Below are positions 1 to 7,966 of a stretch of 40,624 bases of DNA, piece by piece. The notes beneath the pieces are model-generated. The model did not search any database. It had not been told where the DNA came from and was given only the letters and a program-made list of their open reading frames with translations. The DNA is from JARRJY01 sp037388705 (GTDB lineage: Bacteria > Pseudomonadota > Gammaproteobacteria > UBA6429 > Thiohalophilaceae), in NCBI GenBank assembly GCA_037388705.1, contig JARRJY010000032.1, positions 1 to 40,624 on the forward strand, written 5' to 3'. Each line of letters begins with the position of its first letter. Within the stretch, counting starts at the first letter, position 1. Position numbers and translations under genes: made by a program.

Positions 1-810
1 GCCATCGCCTATGAAACCATTACTGATAATGAAGGCCGTCTTCCATTATTAACACCGATGAGTGAAGTTGCAGGGCGCCTGGCAATTCAGGTTGGAGCTG
101 TTTCACTACAAATGGCAAATGGTGGTAATGGTACCTTGCTTGGGGGAACACCGGGAGTGATGCCGGGTAAGGTATTAATTATAGGTGGTGGGGTAGTCGG
201 AACAGAGGCAGCAAAAATGGCCATCGGTCTGGGTGCCGATGTCACAATCATGGATATTGATTTGAACCGTCTGCGTTACCTGAATGATACAATGGGATCA
301 GTATTAAAAACATCGTATTCAGATGCAGAAAAGATCAAGCAGTTATCAGAAGGCGCTGATCTCGTTGTGGGTGCGGTACTGATTCCTGGAAAACAGGCGC
401 CTAAGCTGATTACACATGAGATTGTTAAATCTATGAAGGCAGGATCAGTACTGGTGGATGTGGCCATTGACCAGGGTGGTTGTGCTGAAACTTCGAAGGC
501 CACGACACACTCAGATCCCACCTATGTGGTAGATGATGTTGTCCATTATTGTGTTGCAAATATGCCTGGAGCATGTGCCAGGACATCGACACTGGCACTA
601 ACGAATGCGACATTACCTTACACCATTAAGCTTGCCAACCTTGGTTATCAACAGGCAATGTTACAGGATAAAGGTTTACTCAACGGTATGAATGTATACC
701 TGGGAGAGGTTACCAACCAGCCCGTGGCACAAGATTTGGGTTATGAATATTACTCTCTTAAAAGGGTAACTGATGACTTGATGAAGGCCAGCTTAAAGCA
801 GGCAGTCTAG
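1..810 (+). CDS. ald: Alanine dehydrogenase, C-terminal part (5' end outside window)
   Basis: The reading frame is open from base 1 and lacks its start, so this is the C-terminal part (about 269 codons) of an enzyme that is usually about 370 aa. It interconverts L-alanine and pyruvate with NAD+ and ammonia in the cytoplasm. The family signature LPLLTPMSEVAGR is encoded near bases 37-80. A Rossmann nucleotide-binding segment GGGVVGTEAAKMA follows, and the C-terminal segment VANMPGACARTSTLALTNAT is typical of Ald. It is convergent with the small minus-strand gene that ends at 827. An ammonia-handling enzyme beside nif genes fits assimilation of fixed nitrogen, but no promoter is visible here. 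Identity is secure; the truncation is only the window edge. Confidence 0.95.
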   Translation, partial: AIAYETITDNEGRLPLLTPMSEVAGRLAIQVGAVSLQMANGGNGTLLGGTPGVMPGKVLIIGGGVVGTEAAKMAIGLGADVTIMDIDLNRLRYLNDTMGSVLKTSYSDAEKIKQLSEGADLVVGAVLIPGKQAPKLITHEIVKSMKAGSVLVDVAIDQGGCAETSKATTHSDPTYVVDDVVHYCVANMPGACARTSTLALTNATLPYTIKLANLGYQQAMLQDKGLLNGMNVYLGEVTNQPVAQDLGYEYYSLKRVTDDLMKASLKQAV

Positions 811-826
811 TAATTTTAATAAAGAG

Positions 827-854
827 TCAGGTCCTTGTATGCCTGATTTTCTTT
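827..854. terminator. Possible terminator between convergent ald and the 73-aa gene
   Basis: A short inverted repeat, TCAGG (827-831) with CCTGA (842-846), is followed by TTTTCTTT on the plus strand. The stem is only five pairs, so this is weak. It sits 17 bases after the ald stop and overlaps the stop codon of the convergent gene. Confidence 0.35.
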
Positions 855-1048
855 AAGACCTTCTTCTTAAGGTAGTCAAGAAACTCTTCATGATTGTCGT
901 ACTCCGTTTCTAATAAAAAACCAGTTACATGGTTGACTAGCTCACGGGTACGTGCAATATCATTGTGAGAGCGTCCGCATGAACGACAGTGTGTACCATC
1001 TTCGGTACAGGCAGTCCTGTTTACACATGGTTTGAAAGATGGTTTCAT
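827..1048 (-). CDS. Small Cys-containing protein, last gene of the SIR2-hemerythrin operon
   Basis: This encodes 73 aa. The N-terminal third carries four cysteines (C8, C14, C21, C24) ending in a CRSCGR motif. That spacing recalls DUF1289-type Cys clusters, although the match is not close enough to assign the family. The C-terminal half is charged and helical. The ATG overlaps the stop of the hemerythrin gene by 4 bases, so translation is probably coupled. Metal or Fe-S binding is possible from the cysteines but is inference. It should be transcribed from the sigma-54 promoter at 2400-2415. No named function is recognised. Confidence 0.7.
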   Translation of the reverse strand: MKPSFKPCVNRTACTEDGTHCRSCGRSHNDIARTRELVNHVTGFLLETEYDNHEEFLDYLKKKVLKKIRHTRT

Positions 1049-1461
1049 GAGTTTACTTCTACCCTGTGCTCATCAGAGGTTTTAAGGTGATAGGCAAGGG
1101 CACTGTCCATGGTTGCAAGGTGTTGCTTAAACCAGGATGGGATACGATCTTTTATGAAAAAACGTGCAAATGAAAACTTGTTATTTTTTACTTTTTCCTG
1201 GAAATACTTTAGTTCGTTCAACACCCGTTGATGATCTGCACGATGTTCAGCAATTGCCGGGAATTTACTCTGTTCCATCAGGGCATCTTCATTAAGAAAA
1301 TGAGACGAGGTATGGGATACAAGCTCTTCAAACAATGACGCAAATGTGTCATCTCCTGCAGATACGAGTTTTGCATACAGGTCTATAAACTCTTTATGAG
1401 TATCATCCATGATACTCAGGTCAAGAGAAAATCCATTATCTGTCCAGTTAAGCAAGGCCAT
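1045..1461 (-). CDS. Bacteriohemerythrin-like protein
   Basis: This is a non-heme di-iron protein of the hemerythrin family, which binds O2 reversibly. With the start at 1461 (MALLNW, the usual N-terminus of the family) it is 138 aa. All seven expected iron ligands are visible: H22, H54 and E58 (HFLNED), H73 and H77 (HRADH), H114 and D119 (HLATMD). An in-frame ATG at 1485 would add eight residues and overlap the SIR2-like gene's stop, so the start is not certain. The gene is second in an operon behind a sigma-54 promoter and a NifA-type site. This suggests a role in oxygen scavenging or sensing during nitrogen fixation, as proposed for other diazotroph hemerythrins; the role is inferred. Confidence 0.88.
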   Translation of the reverse strand: MALLNWTDNGFSLDLSIMDDTHKEFIDLYAKLVSAGDDTFASLFEELVSHTSSHFLNEDALMEQSKFPAIAEHRADHQRVLNELKYFQEKVKNNKFSFARFFIKDRIPSWFKQHLATMDSALAYHLKTSDEHRVEVNS

Positions 1462-1474
1462 ATGATATCTTGCA

Positions 1475-2362
1475 TTAACATCCAACTGACTGATTGGAAA
1501 TCTCTGTTACAAGTGCGGAGGTATCAACACCGGCTTCCTGTAAAAGATCAGCAATGTCAGATTCGATAATTTCAATATTAAGGCGTTTGCAGAAGCGTTT
1601 TTCCTTGTCCGTTGGATACGGGATTAGTGCCCATGCAGCCGGTGCACCTGCAGAATATATTATATCTGATAACACCATACGTTCAGTATCACGCGTCATA
1701 CGAGTGCCCAGGAAGAGATACTGTTTACCTTTGCGATATTCCTTTACAAAAGATGGGATTGCAAAGCCACCCATCAGCTCGGTTATATAGTCAACATAAT
1801 CAGCATCTGATGCTATGTATTCTCCTGCCGGGAGTGGCGTTCCCATAGGTTTAAATAACACGGGCAGGCTAGTATCCACATCTTCCAGATTAACCTCACT
1901 GTATTTTTTTCCATCATAGTGATAAATAATAAAACGGTAATCAGTACCAGCAATACGAGCAACACCACGGATTAATGTGTGCGGGGTGTCACTATAACTT
2001 TCCTGTAACTGTGTATCACGATTGATATCGATGACATATTTAGGCTTTATGGTAGCCAGCCAGTCATGAAACGGAGCCCGCGTCCATTTGGTTTCGCCAT
2101 AGAGCTTGTCGAGGAATTTTGTCAGTGATGAGCGGCCACGTTTAAGCTCGACATGCATAGCGGCACGGGCAAATTCATACATCAGGCGTGGAGCCATAGG
2201 TTTACCATCATTTAATGCATAAATAAGACTGTCACTATCTGCAGGAATAGGTGTACCGGTTTCCACGTTAACTGAACCCTGTAGTATACCTGGACCCAGG
2301 TAGGGAATAATTTGTCCTTCCTGTATACCTTTAATCAGTTCTTTGAATATGCTCTGCGCCAT
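1475..2362 (-). CDS. SIR2-like (sirtuin-fold) protein, nif-regulated
   Basis: The 295-aa protein resembles the SIR2_2 group of NAD-binding proteins. A GAG-like loop reads IIPYLGPGI (18-26). The segment YVIDINRDTQLQESY (109-123) sits where sirtuins carry the TxNxD motif. KPMGTP (171-176) sits where the catalytic His of the LHG motif is expected, so that His appears to be Met. YLFLGTRMTRDTER (215-228) matches the conserved LFxGxSxxD region. The enzyme may bind NAD+ or a related nucleotide without classical deacylation. It is first in an operon with hemerythrin and a Cys-rich protein and lies next to draT, itself an NAD-using enzyme. A strong sigma-54 promoter precedes it. Fold assignment is moderate; function is unknown. 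Confidence 0.75.
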   Translation of the reverse strand: MAQSIFKELIKGIQEGQIIPYLGPGILQGSVNVETGTPIPADSDSLIYALNDGKPMAPRLMYEFARAAMHVELKRGRSSLTKFLDKLYGETKWTRAPFHDWLATIKPKYVIDINRDTQLQESYSDTPHTLIRGVARIAGTDYRFIIYHYDGKKYSEVNLEDVDTSLPVLFKPMGTPLPAGEYIASDADYVDYITELMGGFAIPSFVKEYRKGKQYLFLGTRMTRDTERMVLSDIIYSAGAPAAWALIPYPTDKEKRFCKRLNIEIIESDIADLLQEAGVDTSALVTEISNQSVGC

Positions 2363-2399
2363 GGGAATTTCCTTGTTTTATAATCAGTACCATATATAT

Positions 2400-2415
2400 A
2401 GCAAGAACCGATCCA
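2400..2415 (-). promoter_or_regulatory. Sigma-54 promoter for the SIR2-hemerythrin operon
   Basis: The minus strand reads TGGATCGGTTCTTGCT, with GG and GC exactly 10 bases apart. The predicted transcript start is near 2388, 26 bases before the ATG at 2362. Confidence 0.8.
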
Positions 2416-2476
2416 GTAAAAAATTCCTTTAAATATAACAACTTGGATAATTATTGAATGTTATAAAGGATGCAAT

Positions 2477-2492
2477 TGTCACTTATGCGACA
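2477..2492 (-). promoter_or_regulatory. NifA-type upstream activator site
   Basis: TGT-N10-ACA (TGTCACTTATGCGACA) is centred about 96 bases upstream of the predicted start at 2388, within the usual range for NifA. It lies between the draT stop and the SIR2-like gene. Confidence 0.7.
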
Positions 2493-2513
2493 TGTAGAGA
2501 GGAGTGGAAGCAG

Positions 2514-3353
2514 TTATATGAAGTCTTTACAGAGTTTTACCTGGTAAAGACCACCAATGACGATATTCTCACCTTCTCCACGCAAAATGCCGGGTAGTAA
2601 ACCGCTATAGTAGAAAATCTTTGCGAAGGGAACATTTACCTGGATAGTTACATCACCAAATTCATCGGCCCGTTCACGTGTCGAACTGAATGAATTGATA
2701 TTATTCAGTAACAGAATATTATTATTCTCACGAAGAAGTTTGGCTGTTTTATAGTTAATACCACGATAAAGAACCAGGTAATTATTTTCTTTGTTATGCT
2801 GCTTAGTTAATTCAAACTGACAGTAGCTATAGAGGAGATCAAGTTGGGCTTCGAGAGAATTTGTATTGTATATGCCAGAGGTCTTTTCATGTAAATAAAC
2901 CTGGTATTGGGGAGAATCACCATCAGTAATTTTTTCTTTATGCCAGGTAGGGATTAATCCAAAACGCGATTCGACCCATCCCTTGAGAATGGCCCCTTCG
3001 CGACTATCTGTATCAAATAACCAGCCCCGCAGCATATAGAGATAGTTCGCTTTTGCTCTTGGATAGTGTTCCTGTTCAGATAAGTTTTTACTAGTTCCTT
3101 GTTTTAATTTATCTAACTGAAAGTATACATTCATATAATCCATGAACTTTTCAGCACGTAGCACTGGATCATTTAATTCAGATAGTTGGGAAAATATCTC
3201 CTTATGGATATTTGTGACACTGTCTAGATAAAGTGGTACTGGATGCTGTTGATAGGTCGGTAAATAGATATTATCCGGTAACGATTTCATTGTTGTTAAC
3301 TTTGTACCGTCATCTACAAAACAAATTTCTTTGTCATGTTTGTCACTAGGCAT
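2514..3353 (-). CDS. draT: NAD+-dinitrogenase-reductase ADP-ribosyltransferase
   Basis: DraT switches nitrogenase off by transferring ADP-ribose from NAD+ to Arg101 of NifH when ammonium or darkness/energy shortage signals arrive. The 279-aa protein has the usual length. It shows the R-S-E type ADP-ribosyltransferase triad: YRGIN with R197, NSFSSTRERADEFGD with the STS-like serines at 221-224, and RGEGENIVIGG with E260/E262. The target Arg101 is present in NifH encoded 130 bases away. The gene is divergent from nifH; I find no sigma-54 promoter for it, so it probably has a housekeeping promoter. DraG, the hydrolase that reverses the modification, is not in this window and must lie elsewhere if the system is reversible. 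Confidence 0.93.
   Translation of the reverse strand: MPSDKHDKEICFVDDGTKLTTMKSLPDNIYLPTYQQHPVPLYLDSVTNIHKEIFSQLSELNDPVLRAEKFMDYMNVYFQLDKLKQGTSKNLSEQEHYPRAKANYLYMLRGWLFDTDSREGAILKGWVESRFGLIPTWHKEKITDGDSPQYQVYLHEKTSGIYNTNSLEAQLDLLYSYCQFELTKQHNKENNYLVLYRGINYKTAKLLRENNNILLLNNINSFSSTRERADEFGDVTIQVNVPFAKIFYYSGLLPGILRGEGENIVIGGLYQVKLCKDFI
3303..3318 (+). promoter_or_regulatory. NifA-type upstream activator site for nifH, inside draT
   Basis: TGTACCGTCATCTACA fits TGT-N10-ACA. It lies in the first codons of draT, centred about 131 bases upstream of the predicted nifH transcript start. A second near match (TGT-N10-ACT) lies at 3332-3347. Confidence 0.65.
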
Positions 3354-3415
3354 TTTGTATGCCGCCTCAATAATATACTTAATAAAATCAATAACTTAAC
3401 ATAATAACCGATAAA

Positions 3416-3431
3416 TGGCACGGTCATTGCT
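3416..3431 (+). promoter_or_regulatory. Sigma-54 promoter of nifH
   Basis: TGGCACGGTCATTGCT matches the -24/-12 consensus at every key base, GG and GC 10 bases apart. Predicted start is near 3442, about 41 bases before the nifH ATG, which has AAGGAG upstream. Confidence 0.93.
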
Positions 3432-3482
3432 GATGATAACAATGTAAATGTCTTTATTAGCCCATGTTAAGGAGAAAATACC

Positions 3483-4358
3483 ATGGCATTACGTCAATGT
3501 GCGATATACGGTAAAGGTGGAATTGGTAAATCAACCACTACTCAAAACCTTGTAGCTGCGTTAGCAGAAGCAGGCAAGAAGGTCATGATTGTTGGTTGTG
3601 ACCCAAAAGCTGATTCTACTCGCTTAATGCTACATTCAAAAGCTCAGAACACAATTATGGAAATGGCGGCTGAAGCCGGCACTGTAGAAGACCTTGAACT
3701 GGAAGATGTGCTGAAGGTTGGTTACGGTGACACTAAATGTGTTGAGTCTGGTGGTCCAGAGCCAGGTGTTGGTTGTGCAGGTCGCGGTGTAATTACTGCT
3801 ATCAACTTCCTCGAAGAAGAAGGTGCCTATGATGATGACCTGGACTTCGTTTTCTACGATGTATTAGGTGACGTTGTATGCGGTGGTTTCGCAATGCCTA
3901 TTCGTGAAAACAAGGCACAGGAAATCTACATCGTTGTTTCTGGTGAAATGATGGCGATGTACGCAGCTAACAATATCTCTAAAGGTATCGTTAAGTATGC
4001 AAACTCAGGTGGCGTTCGTTTAGCTGGTCTGATCTGTAATTCTCGTGAAACTGATCGTGAAGACGAACTGATCGAAGCATTAGCAGAGCGGTTAGGTACT
4101 ACAATGATTCACTTCGTACCACGTGATAATGCGGTACAACGTGCTGAAATTCGTCGTATGACTTGTATTGAGTATGACCCAAGCGCAAAACAGTCCGATG
4201 AATATCGTGCGCTGGCACAGAAGGTTATTGACAATACTAATCTGAATATTCCTACTCCTATCACTATGGATGAACTCGAAGACCTGTTAATGGAATTCGG
4301 CATCATGGAAGAGGAAGACGAAAGTATCGTTGGTCAAACTGCAGCTTCTGAAGGTTAA
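3483..4358 (+). CDS. nifH: Nitrogenase iron protein (dinitrogenase reductase)
   Basis: NifH is the homodimeric Fe protein that passes electrons to NifDK with ATP hydrolysis and also serves in FeMo-cofactor synthesis. The 291-aa product has the P-loop GKGGIGKS (10-17). The bridging [4Fe-4S] ligands C98 and C133 are present. R101 in CAGRGV is the residue that DraT modifies. The C-terminus is acidic, as usual. The ATG is preceded by TTAAGGAG, and codon use and GC look like the rest of the island. A strong hairpin follows at 4385-4406 in the 142-base spacer before nifD. Identity is certain. Confidence 0.99.
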   Translation: MALRQCAIYGKGGIGKSTTTQNLVAALAEAGKKVMIVGCDPKADSTRLMLHSKAQNTIMEMAAEAGTVEDLELEDVLKVGYGDTKCVESGGPEPGVGCAGRGVITAINFLEEEGAYDDDLDFVFYDVLGDVVCGGFAMPIRENKAQEIYIVVSGEMMAMYAANNISKGIVKYANSGGVRLAGLICNSRETDREDELIEALAERLGTTMIHFVPRDNAVQRAEIRRMTCIEYDPSAKQSDEYRALAQKVIDNTNLNIPTPITMDELEDLLMEFGIMEEEDESIVGQTAASEG

Positions 4359-4384
4359 GAAGTTTGCAGCAATAGGTATAGTGA

Positions 4385-4406
4385 ACCGGTCGCGTTTGCG
4401 ACCGGT
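4385..4406 (+). promoter_or_regulatory. Intercistronic hairpin nifH-nifD
   Basis: ACCGGTCGC (4385-4393) pairs perfectly with GCGACCGGT (4398-4406) around a GTTT loop. No T-tract follows, so this is more likely an mRNA stabiliser or processing site than a terminator. Such elements commonly raise nifH over nifDK message levels. Confidence 0.7.
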
Positions 4407-4465
4407 GATCTAAAAGGAAATTCAGCAATAATTTTATTCTGAGTTTCGTCTGTTAAACGCGCGTC

Positions 4466-4480
4466 CACAGATTAGTGGCG
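4466..4480 (+). repeat. Leader repeat copy 1, before nifD
   Basis: CACAGATTAGTGGCG recurs as CACATATTAGTGGCG at 6051-6065 before nifK, 14 of 15 bases identical. This copy ends 20 bases before the nifD ATG. Confidence 0.6.
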
Positions 4481-4500
4481 GCGAAAACAGGAGTAAATCC

Positions 4501-5982
4501 ATGAGTAATATGACTAAAGAAGAAACTGAAGCGCTTATTCAGGAAGTGCTTGAAGTTTATCCAGAAGATGCAAAGAAAGATCGTGCCAAGCATTTGGCTG
4601 TCAACGATCAAAGTGTTGAGCAATCAAAAAAATGTATTACATCTAACAAGAAATCTCTTCCAGGTGTAATGACAATTCGTGGTTGCGCCTACGCAGGTTC
4701 AAAAGGTGTGGTATGGGGTCCTATCAAGGACATGATCCACATTTCTCACGGACCTGTCGGTTGTGGTCAGTATTCACGTGCTGGTCGCCGTAACTACTAT
4801 ATCGGTACTACCGGTGTAAACACCTTCGTTACAATGAACTTTACCACTGATTTCCAGGAAAAAGACATTGTATTTGGTGGCGATAAAAAACTGGACAAGA
4901 CAATCCATGAGATTGAACAGCTGTTCCCTTTAAATAAGGGCATCAGTATCCAGTCAGAATGTCCAATCGGTCTGATCGGTGATGATATCGAAGCTGTATC
5001 GAAAAAGACATCTGCAGAAATTGAAAAGCCCGTTGTACCAGTACGCTGCGAAGGTTTCCGTGGTGTATCACAATCACTGGGTCACCATTTAGCTAACGAC
5101 TCTATCCGTGACTGGGTTTTAGGTGCACGTGATGAAGACGATAGTTTTGAAAGTACACCATATGATATTTCAATCATTGGTGATTACAACATCGGTGGTG
5201 ACGCCTGGGCTTCACGTACCCTGTTAGAAGAAATGGGTCTGCGTGTTGTTGCACAGTGGTCAGGTGATGGTACCCTGTCAGAAATCGAGTTAACGCCTAA
5301 AGTTAAGCTTAACCTTGTTCACTGCTACCGTTCAATGAACTATATCTCTCGCCACATGGAAGAGAAGTATGGTATTCCCTGGATGGAATATAATTTCTTT
5401 GGTCCTACCAAAATTGAAGAAAGCCTGCGTAAAATTGCTTCTTTCTTTGATGACAAGATTAAAGAAGGCGCAGAAAAAGTTATCGCTCGTTACAAGGCTG
5501 AATACGAAGCAGTTATTGCCAAGTATCGTCCACGCCTTGAAGGTAAAAAAGTCATGCTCTTCATTGGTGGCTTACGTCCTCGTCACACTATCGGTGCGTA
5601 CGAAGATCTGGGAATGGAAGTTGTGGGTACAGGTTATGAATTTGGTCATAACGATGACTATGACCGTACTATTCCTGAAATGGGTAACGCGACCCTGCTT
5701 TACGATGATGTTACCGGTTACGAATTCGAAGAGTTCGTTAAGGCCATTAAACCTGACCTGATTGGTTCAGGTATCAAGGAAAAATACATCTTCCAGAAGA
5801 TGGGCATTCCATTCCGTCAAATGCACTCCTGGGATTATTCAGGTCCTTATCACGGTTATGATGGTTTCGCTATTTTTGCCCGCGACATGGACATGACACT
5901 GAACAATCCATGCTGGAATGCAATTGAAGCACCATGGAAAAAATCCAGTGAAGACGCGGATGCAGTAGCAGCCAGCGCATAA
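4501..5982 (+). CDS. nifD: Nitrogenase molybdenum-iron protein alpha chain
   Basis: NifD holds the FeMo-cofactor active site and half of each P-cluster. The 493-aa product aligns by residue number with the Azotobacter protein. P-cluster ligands are C62, C88 and C154. FeMo-co ligands are C275 (NLVHCYRSMN) and H442 (RQMHSWDYSG). The substrate-channel residues V70, H195 and R96 are also at the expected positions. This is therefore a standard Mo enzyme, not a V- or Fe-only AnfD/VnfD. The start ATG follows ACAGGAG at 4488-4494. It lies between two intercistronic hairpins and is transcribed from the nifH promoter. Confidence 0.99.
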   Translation: MSNMTKEETEALIQEVLEVYPEDAKKDRAKHLAVNDQSVEQSKKCITSNKKSLPGVMTIRGCAYAGSKGVVWGPIKDMIHISHGPVGCGQYSRAGRRNYYIGTTGVNTFVTMNFTTDFQEKDIVFGGDKKLDKTIHEIEQLFPLNKGISIQSECPIGLIGDDIEAVSKKTSAEIEKPVVPVRCEGFRGVSQSLGHHLANDSIRDWVLGARDEDDSFESTPYDISIIGDYNIGGDAWASRTLLEEMGLRVVAQWSGDGTLSEIELTPKVKLNLVHCYRSMNYISRHMEEKYGIPWMEYNFFGPTKIEESLRKIASFFDDKIKEGAEKVIARYKAEYEAVIAKYRPRLEGKKVMLFIGGLRPRHTIGAYEDLGMEVVGTGYEFGHNDDYDRTIPEMGNATLLYDDVTGYEFEEFVKAIKPDLIGSGIKEKYIFQKMGIPFRQMHSWDYSGPYHGYDGFAIFARDMDMTLNNPCWNAIEAPWKKSSEDADAVAASA

Positions 5983-5990
5983 AGAGTTGT

Positions 5991-6019
5991 CCGGCAGACT
6001 TTTTGGCGAAGTCTGCCGG
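5991..6019 (+). promoter_or_regulatory. Intercistronic hairpin nifD-nifK
   Basis: CCGGCAGACTT (5991-6001) pairs perfectly over 11 bases with AAGTCTGCCGG (6009-6019), loop of 7. No T-tract follows the stem. It starts 9 bases after the nifD stop and probably protects the upstream message. Confidence 0.7.
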
Positions 6020-6050
6020 GATATTTACCTAACCCATAAACCGTACAGTT

Positions 6051-6065
6051 CACATATTAGTGGCG
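6051..6065 (+). repeat. Leader repeat copy 2, before nifK
   Basis: CACATATTAGTGGCG matches the copy at 4466-4480 before nifD in 14 of 15 bases. Here it directly precedes the GGTAGGAGG ribosome-binding site of nifK. Confidence 0.6.
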
Positions 6066-6081
6066 CGGTAGGAGGTTTAAA

Positions 6082-7653
6082 ATGAGCCAATCTGTAGACA
6101 ATATCAAGCCAAGTTATCCTTTGTTTCGCGATGACGAGTACAAGGAAAATTTAGGTAAGAAAAAAGAACTTTATGAAGAATGCTATCCAAAAGAAAAGAT
6201 TGATGAAGTCTTTGAATGGACAACTTCTGAAGAATATAAAGAACTTAATTTTCAACGTGAAGCAGTAACCATTAACCCAGCTAAAGCCTGTCAACCTTTA
6301 GGCGCAGTGCTGTGTTCATTAGGCTTTGAAGAAACAATGCCTTATGTCCATGGTTCTCAAGGTTGTGTTGCTTACTTCAGGACATATTTCAATCGTCACT
6401 TCAAAGAACCTATTGCTTGCGTGTCAGACTCAATGACTGAAGATGCGGCAGTATTCGGTGGCCAGAAAAATATGATGGCAGGTCTGGAAAATGCGAAAGC
6501 ATTATATAAACCAAAAATGATTGCTGTATCTACAACATGTATGGCAGAAGTTATTGGTGATGACCTTAACGCCTTTATCGGCAATGCCAAGAAAGCCGGT
6601 CACGTGCCTGATGAGTATCCAACCCCGTTTGCCCATACGCCCAGTTTTGTTGGTAGTCACATAACAGGTTGGGATAACATGTTTGAAGGTATTGCACGTT
6701 ATTTCACACTAAACCACATGGAAGATAAAGAAGTTGGTAAGAATGCTAAATTAAACATTGTTCCTGGCTTTGAAACTTACCTGGGTAACTTCCGCGTAAT
6801 GAAGCGTATGCTTACTGAAATGAACGTGGACTTTACTATGCTGTCTGATCCCGAAGAAGTTCTGGATACACCAGCAGATGGTACATTCCGTATGTATTCT
6901 GGTGGTACTACTATTGATGAAGTGAAGGATGCGCCAAATGCTAAGGACACGTTGTTCTTGCAACCATGGCAGTCTGTTAAGTCAATGAAGTACACCAAGA
7001 ACACATGGAAACATGACACACCCAAAATGAATATTCCAATGGGTCTTGACTGGACTGATGAGTGGTTAATGAAAGTTTCAGAAATAACTGGACAACCTAT
7101 TCCTGAATCACTGGAAAAAGAACGTGGTCGTTTAGTAGACATGATTACTGATTCTCATGCCTGGTTACATGGTAAGAAATATGCATTATGGGGTGATCCT
7201 GACTTCGTAATGGGTATGACCAAGTTCCTGCTTGAACTGGGTGCAGAGCCTACGCATATTCTTTGCAACAATGCTAACAAGCGTTGGAAGAAGAACCTGC
7301 AAACAATTCTTGATGCTTCTCCATTTGGTAAGGATTGTGAAATTCATATCGGTAAGGATCTTTGGCATATGCGTTCATTGGTGTTCACCAATAAGCCAGA
7401 TTTCATGATCGGTAACTCTTACGGTAAGTTTATCCAGCGTGACACGCTTACTAAGGGTAAAGAGCATGAAGTACCACTGATTCGTATCGGTTTCCCAATC
7501 TTCGATCGCCATCACATGCATCGTGACACTACTTTAGGTTACGAAGGTGCGATGTATATCCTTAAGACCCTGGTGAACGGCATCATGGATCGACTGGATG
7601 AAGAAACTCGTGGAATGGGTACTACGGATTATAACTACGATTTAGTACGTTAA
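6082..7653 (+). CDS. nifK: Nitrogenase molybdenum-iron protein beta chain
   Basis: NifK pairs with NifD in the alpha2-beta2 MoFe protein and supplies half of the P-cluster. The 523-aa length is that of the long NifK form found in Azotobacter and most proteobacteria. P-cluster ligands C70 (PAKACQPLG), C95 (GSQGCVAYFR) and C153 (STTCMAEVIGDD) are at the expected positions. A strong GTAGGAGG precedes the ATG by 7 bases. The C-terminus GTTDYNYDLVR is typical. It is followed by a hairpin and nifT, all in the nifH operon. Confidence 0.99.
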   Translation: MSQSVDNIKPSYPLFRDDEYKENLGKKKELYEECYPKEKIDEVFEWTTSEEYKELNFQREAVTINPAKACQPLGAVLCSLGFEETMPYVHGSQGCVAYFRTYFNRHFKEPIACVSDSMTEDAAVFGGQKNMMAGLENAKALYKPKMIAVSTTCMAEVIGDDLNAFIGNAKKAGHVPDEYPTPFAHTPSFVGSHITGWDNMFEGIARYFTLNHMEDKEVGKNAKLNIVPGFETYLGNFRVMKRMLTEMNVDFTMLSDPEEVLDTPADGTFRMYSGGTTIDEVKDAPNAKDTLFLQPWQSVKSMKYTKNTWKHDTPKMNIPMGLDWTDEWLMKVSEITGQPIPESLEKERGRLVDMITDSHAWLHGKKYALWGDPDFVMGMTKFLLELGAEPTHILCNNANKRWKKNLQTILDASPFGKDCEIHIGKDLWHMRSLVFTNKPDFMIGNSYGKFIQRDTLTKGKEHEVPLIRIGFPIFDRHHMHRDTTLGYEGAMYILKTLVNGIMDRLDEETRGMGTTDYNYDLVR

Positions 7654-7662
7654 TCGTGGAAT

Positions 7663-7699
7663 GTGGGTGGAGCAATGTTAAAAACCAAACTCCACTCAC
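7663..7699 (+). promoter_or_regulatory. Intercistronic hairpin nifK-nifT
   Basis: GTGGGTGGAG (7663-7672) pairs with CTCCACTCAC (7690-7699), ten pairs with one G-U and a 17-base loop. No T-tract follows. This is the third stem-loop in a row between core nif genes. Confidence 0.6.
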
Positions 7700-7730
7700 T
7701 AACCCTTAATCCAGAATCGGAGTTGTAAAT

Positions 7731-7946
7731 ATGCCAAAAGTAATGATTCAACGTAATCGCGATACTGGGGACATGACACTTTATGTTCCTAAAAAGGACC
7801 TGGAAGAAAATATCGTTTCACTCGAATTCGATACTCCAGATAAATGGGGCGGTGAAGTCAAGCTTGCCGATGGGTCAAGTTATGTACTGGACACACTTGA
7901 TGAAGCACCAAAATTACCTATTACCTTACGCGCGAGACGTGGTTAA
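7731..7946 (+). CDS. nifT: NifT/FixU family protein
   Basis: This is a 71-aa protein of the NifT/FixU family, which is encoded just after nifK in many diazotrophs and whose molecular role is not settled. The sequence begins MPKVMIQRN and contains the conserved stretch DKWGGEVKLADGSSYVL, followed by LPITLRARRG at the C-terminus. It is the fourth gene of the nifH operon. The ribosome-binding site is CGGAG at 7718-7722. Family assignment is firm from the sequence and position. Confidence 0.93.
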   Translation: MPKVMIQRNRDTGDMTLYVPKKDLEENIVSLEFDTPDKWGGEVKLADGSSYVLDTLDEAPKLPITLRARRG

Positions 7947-7966
7947 AAGTTTTCAGGAGAAAAGTG

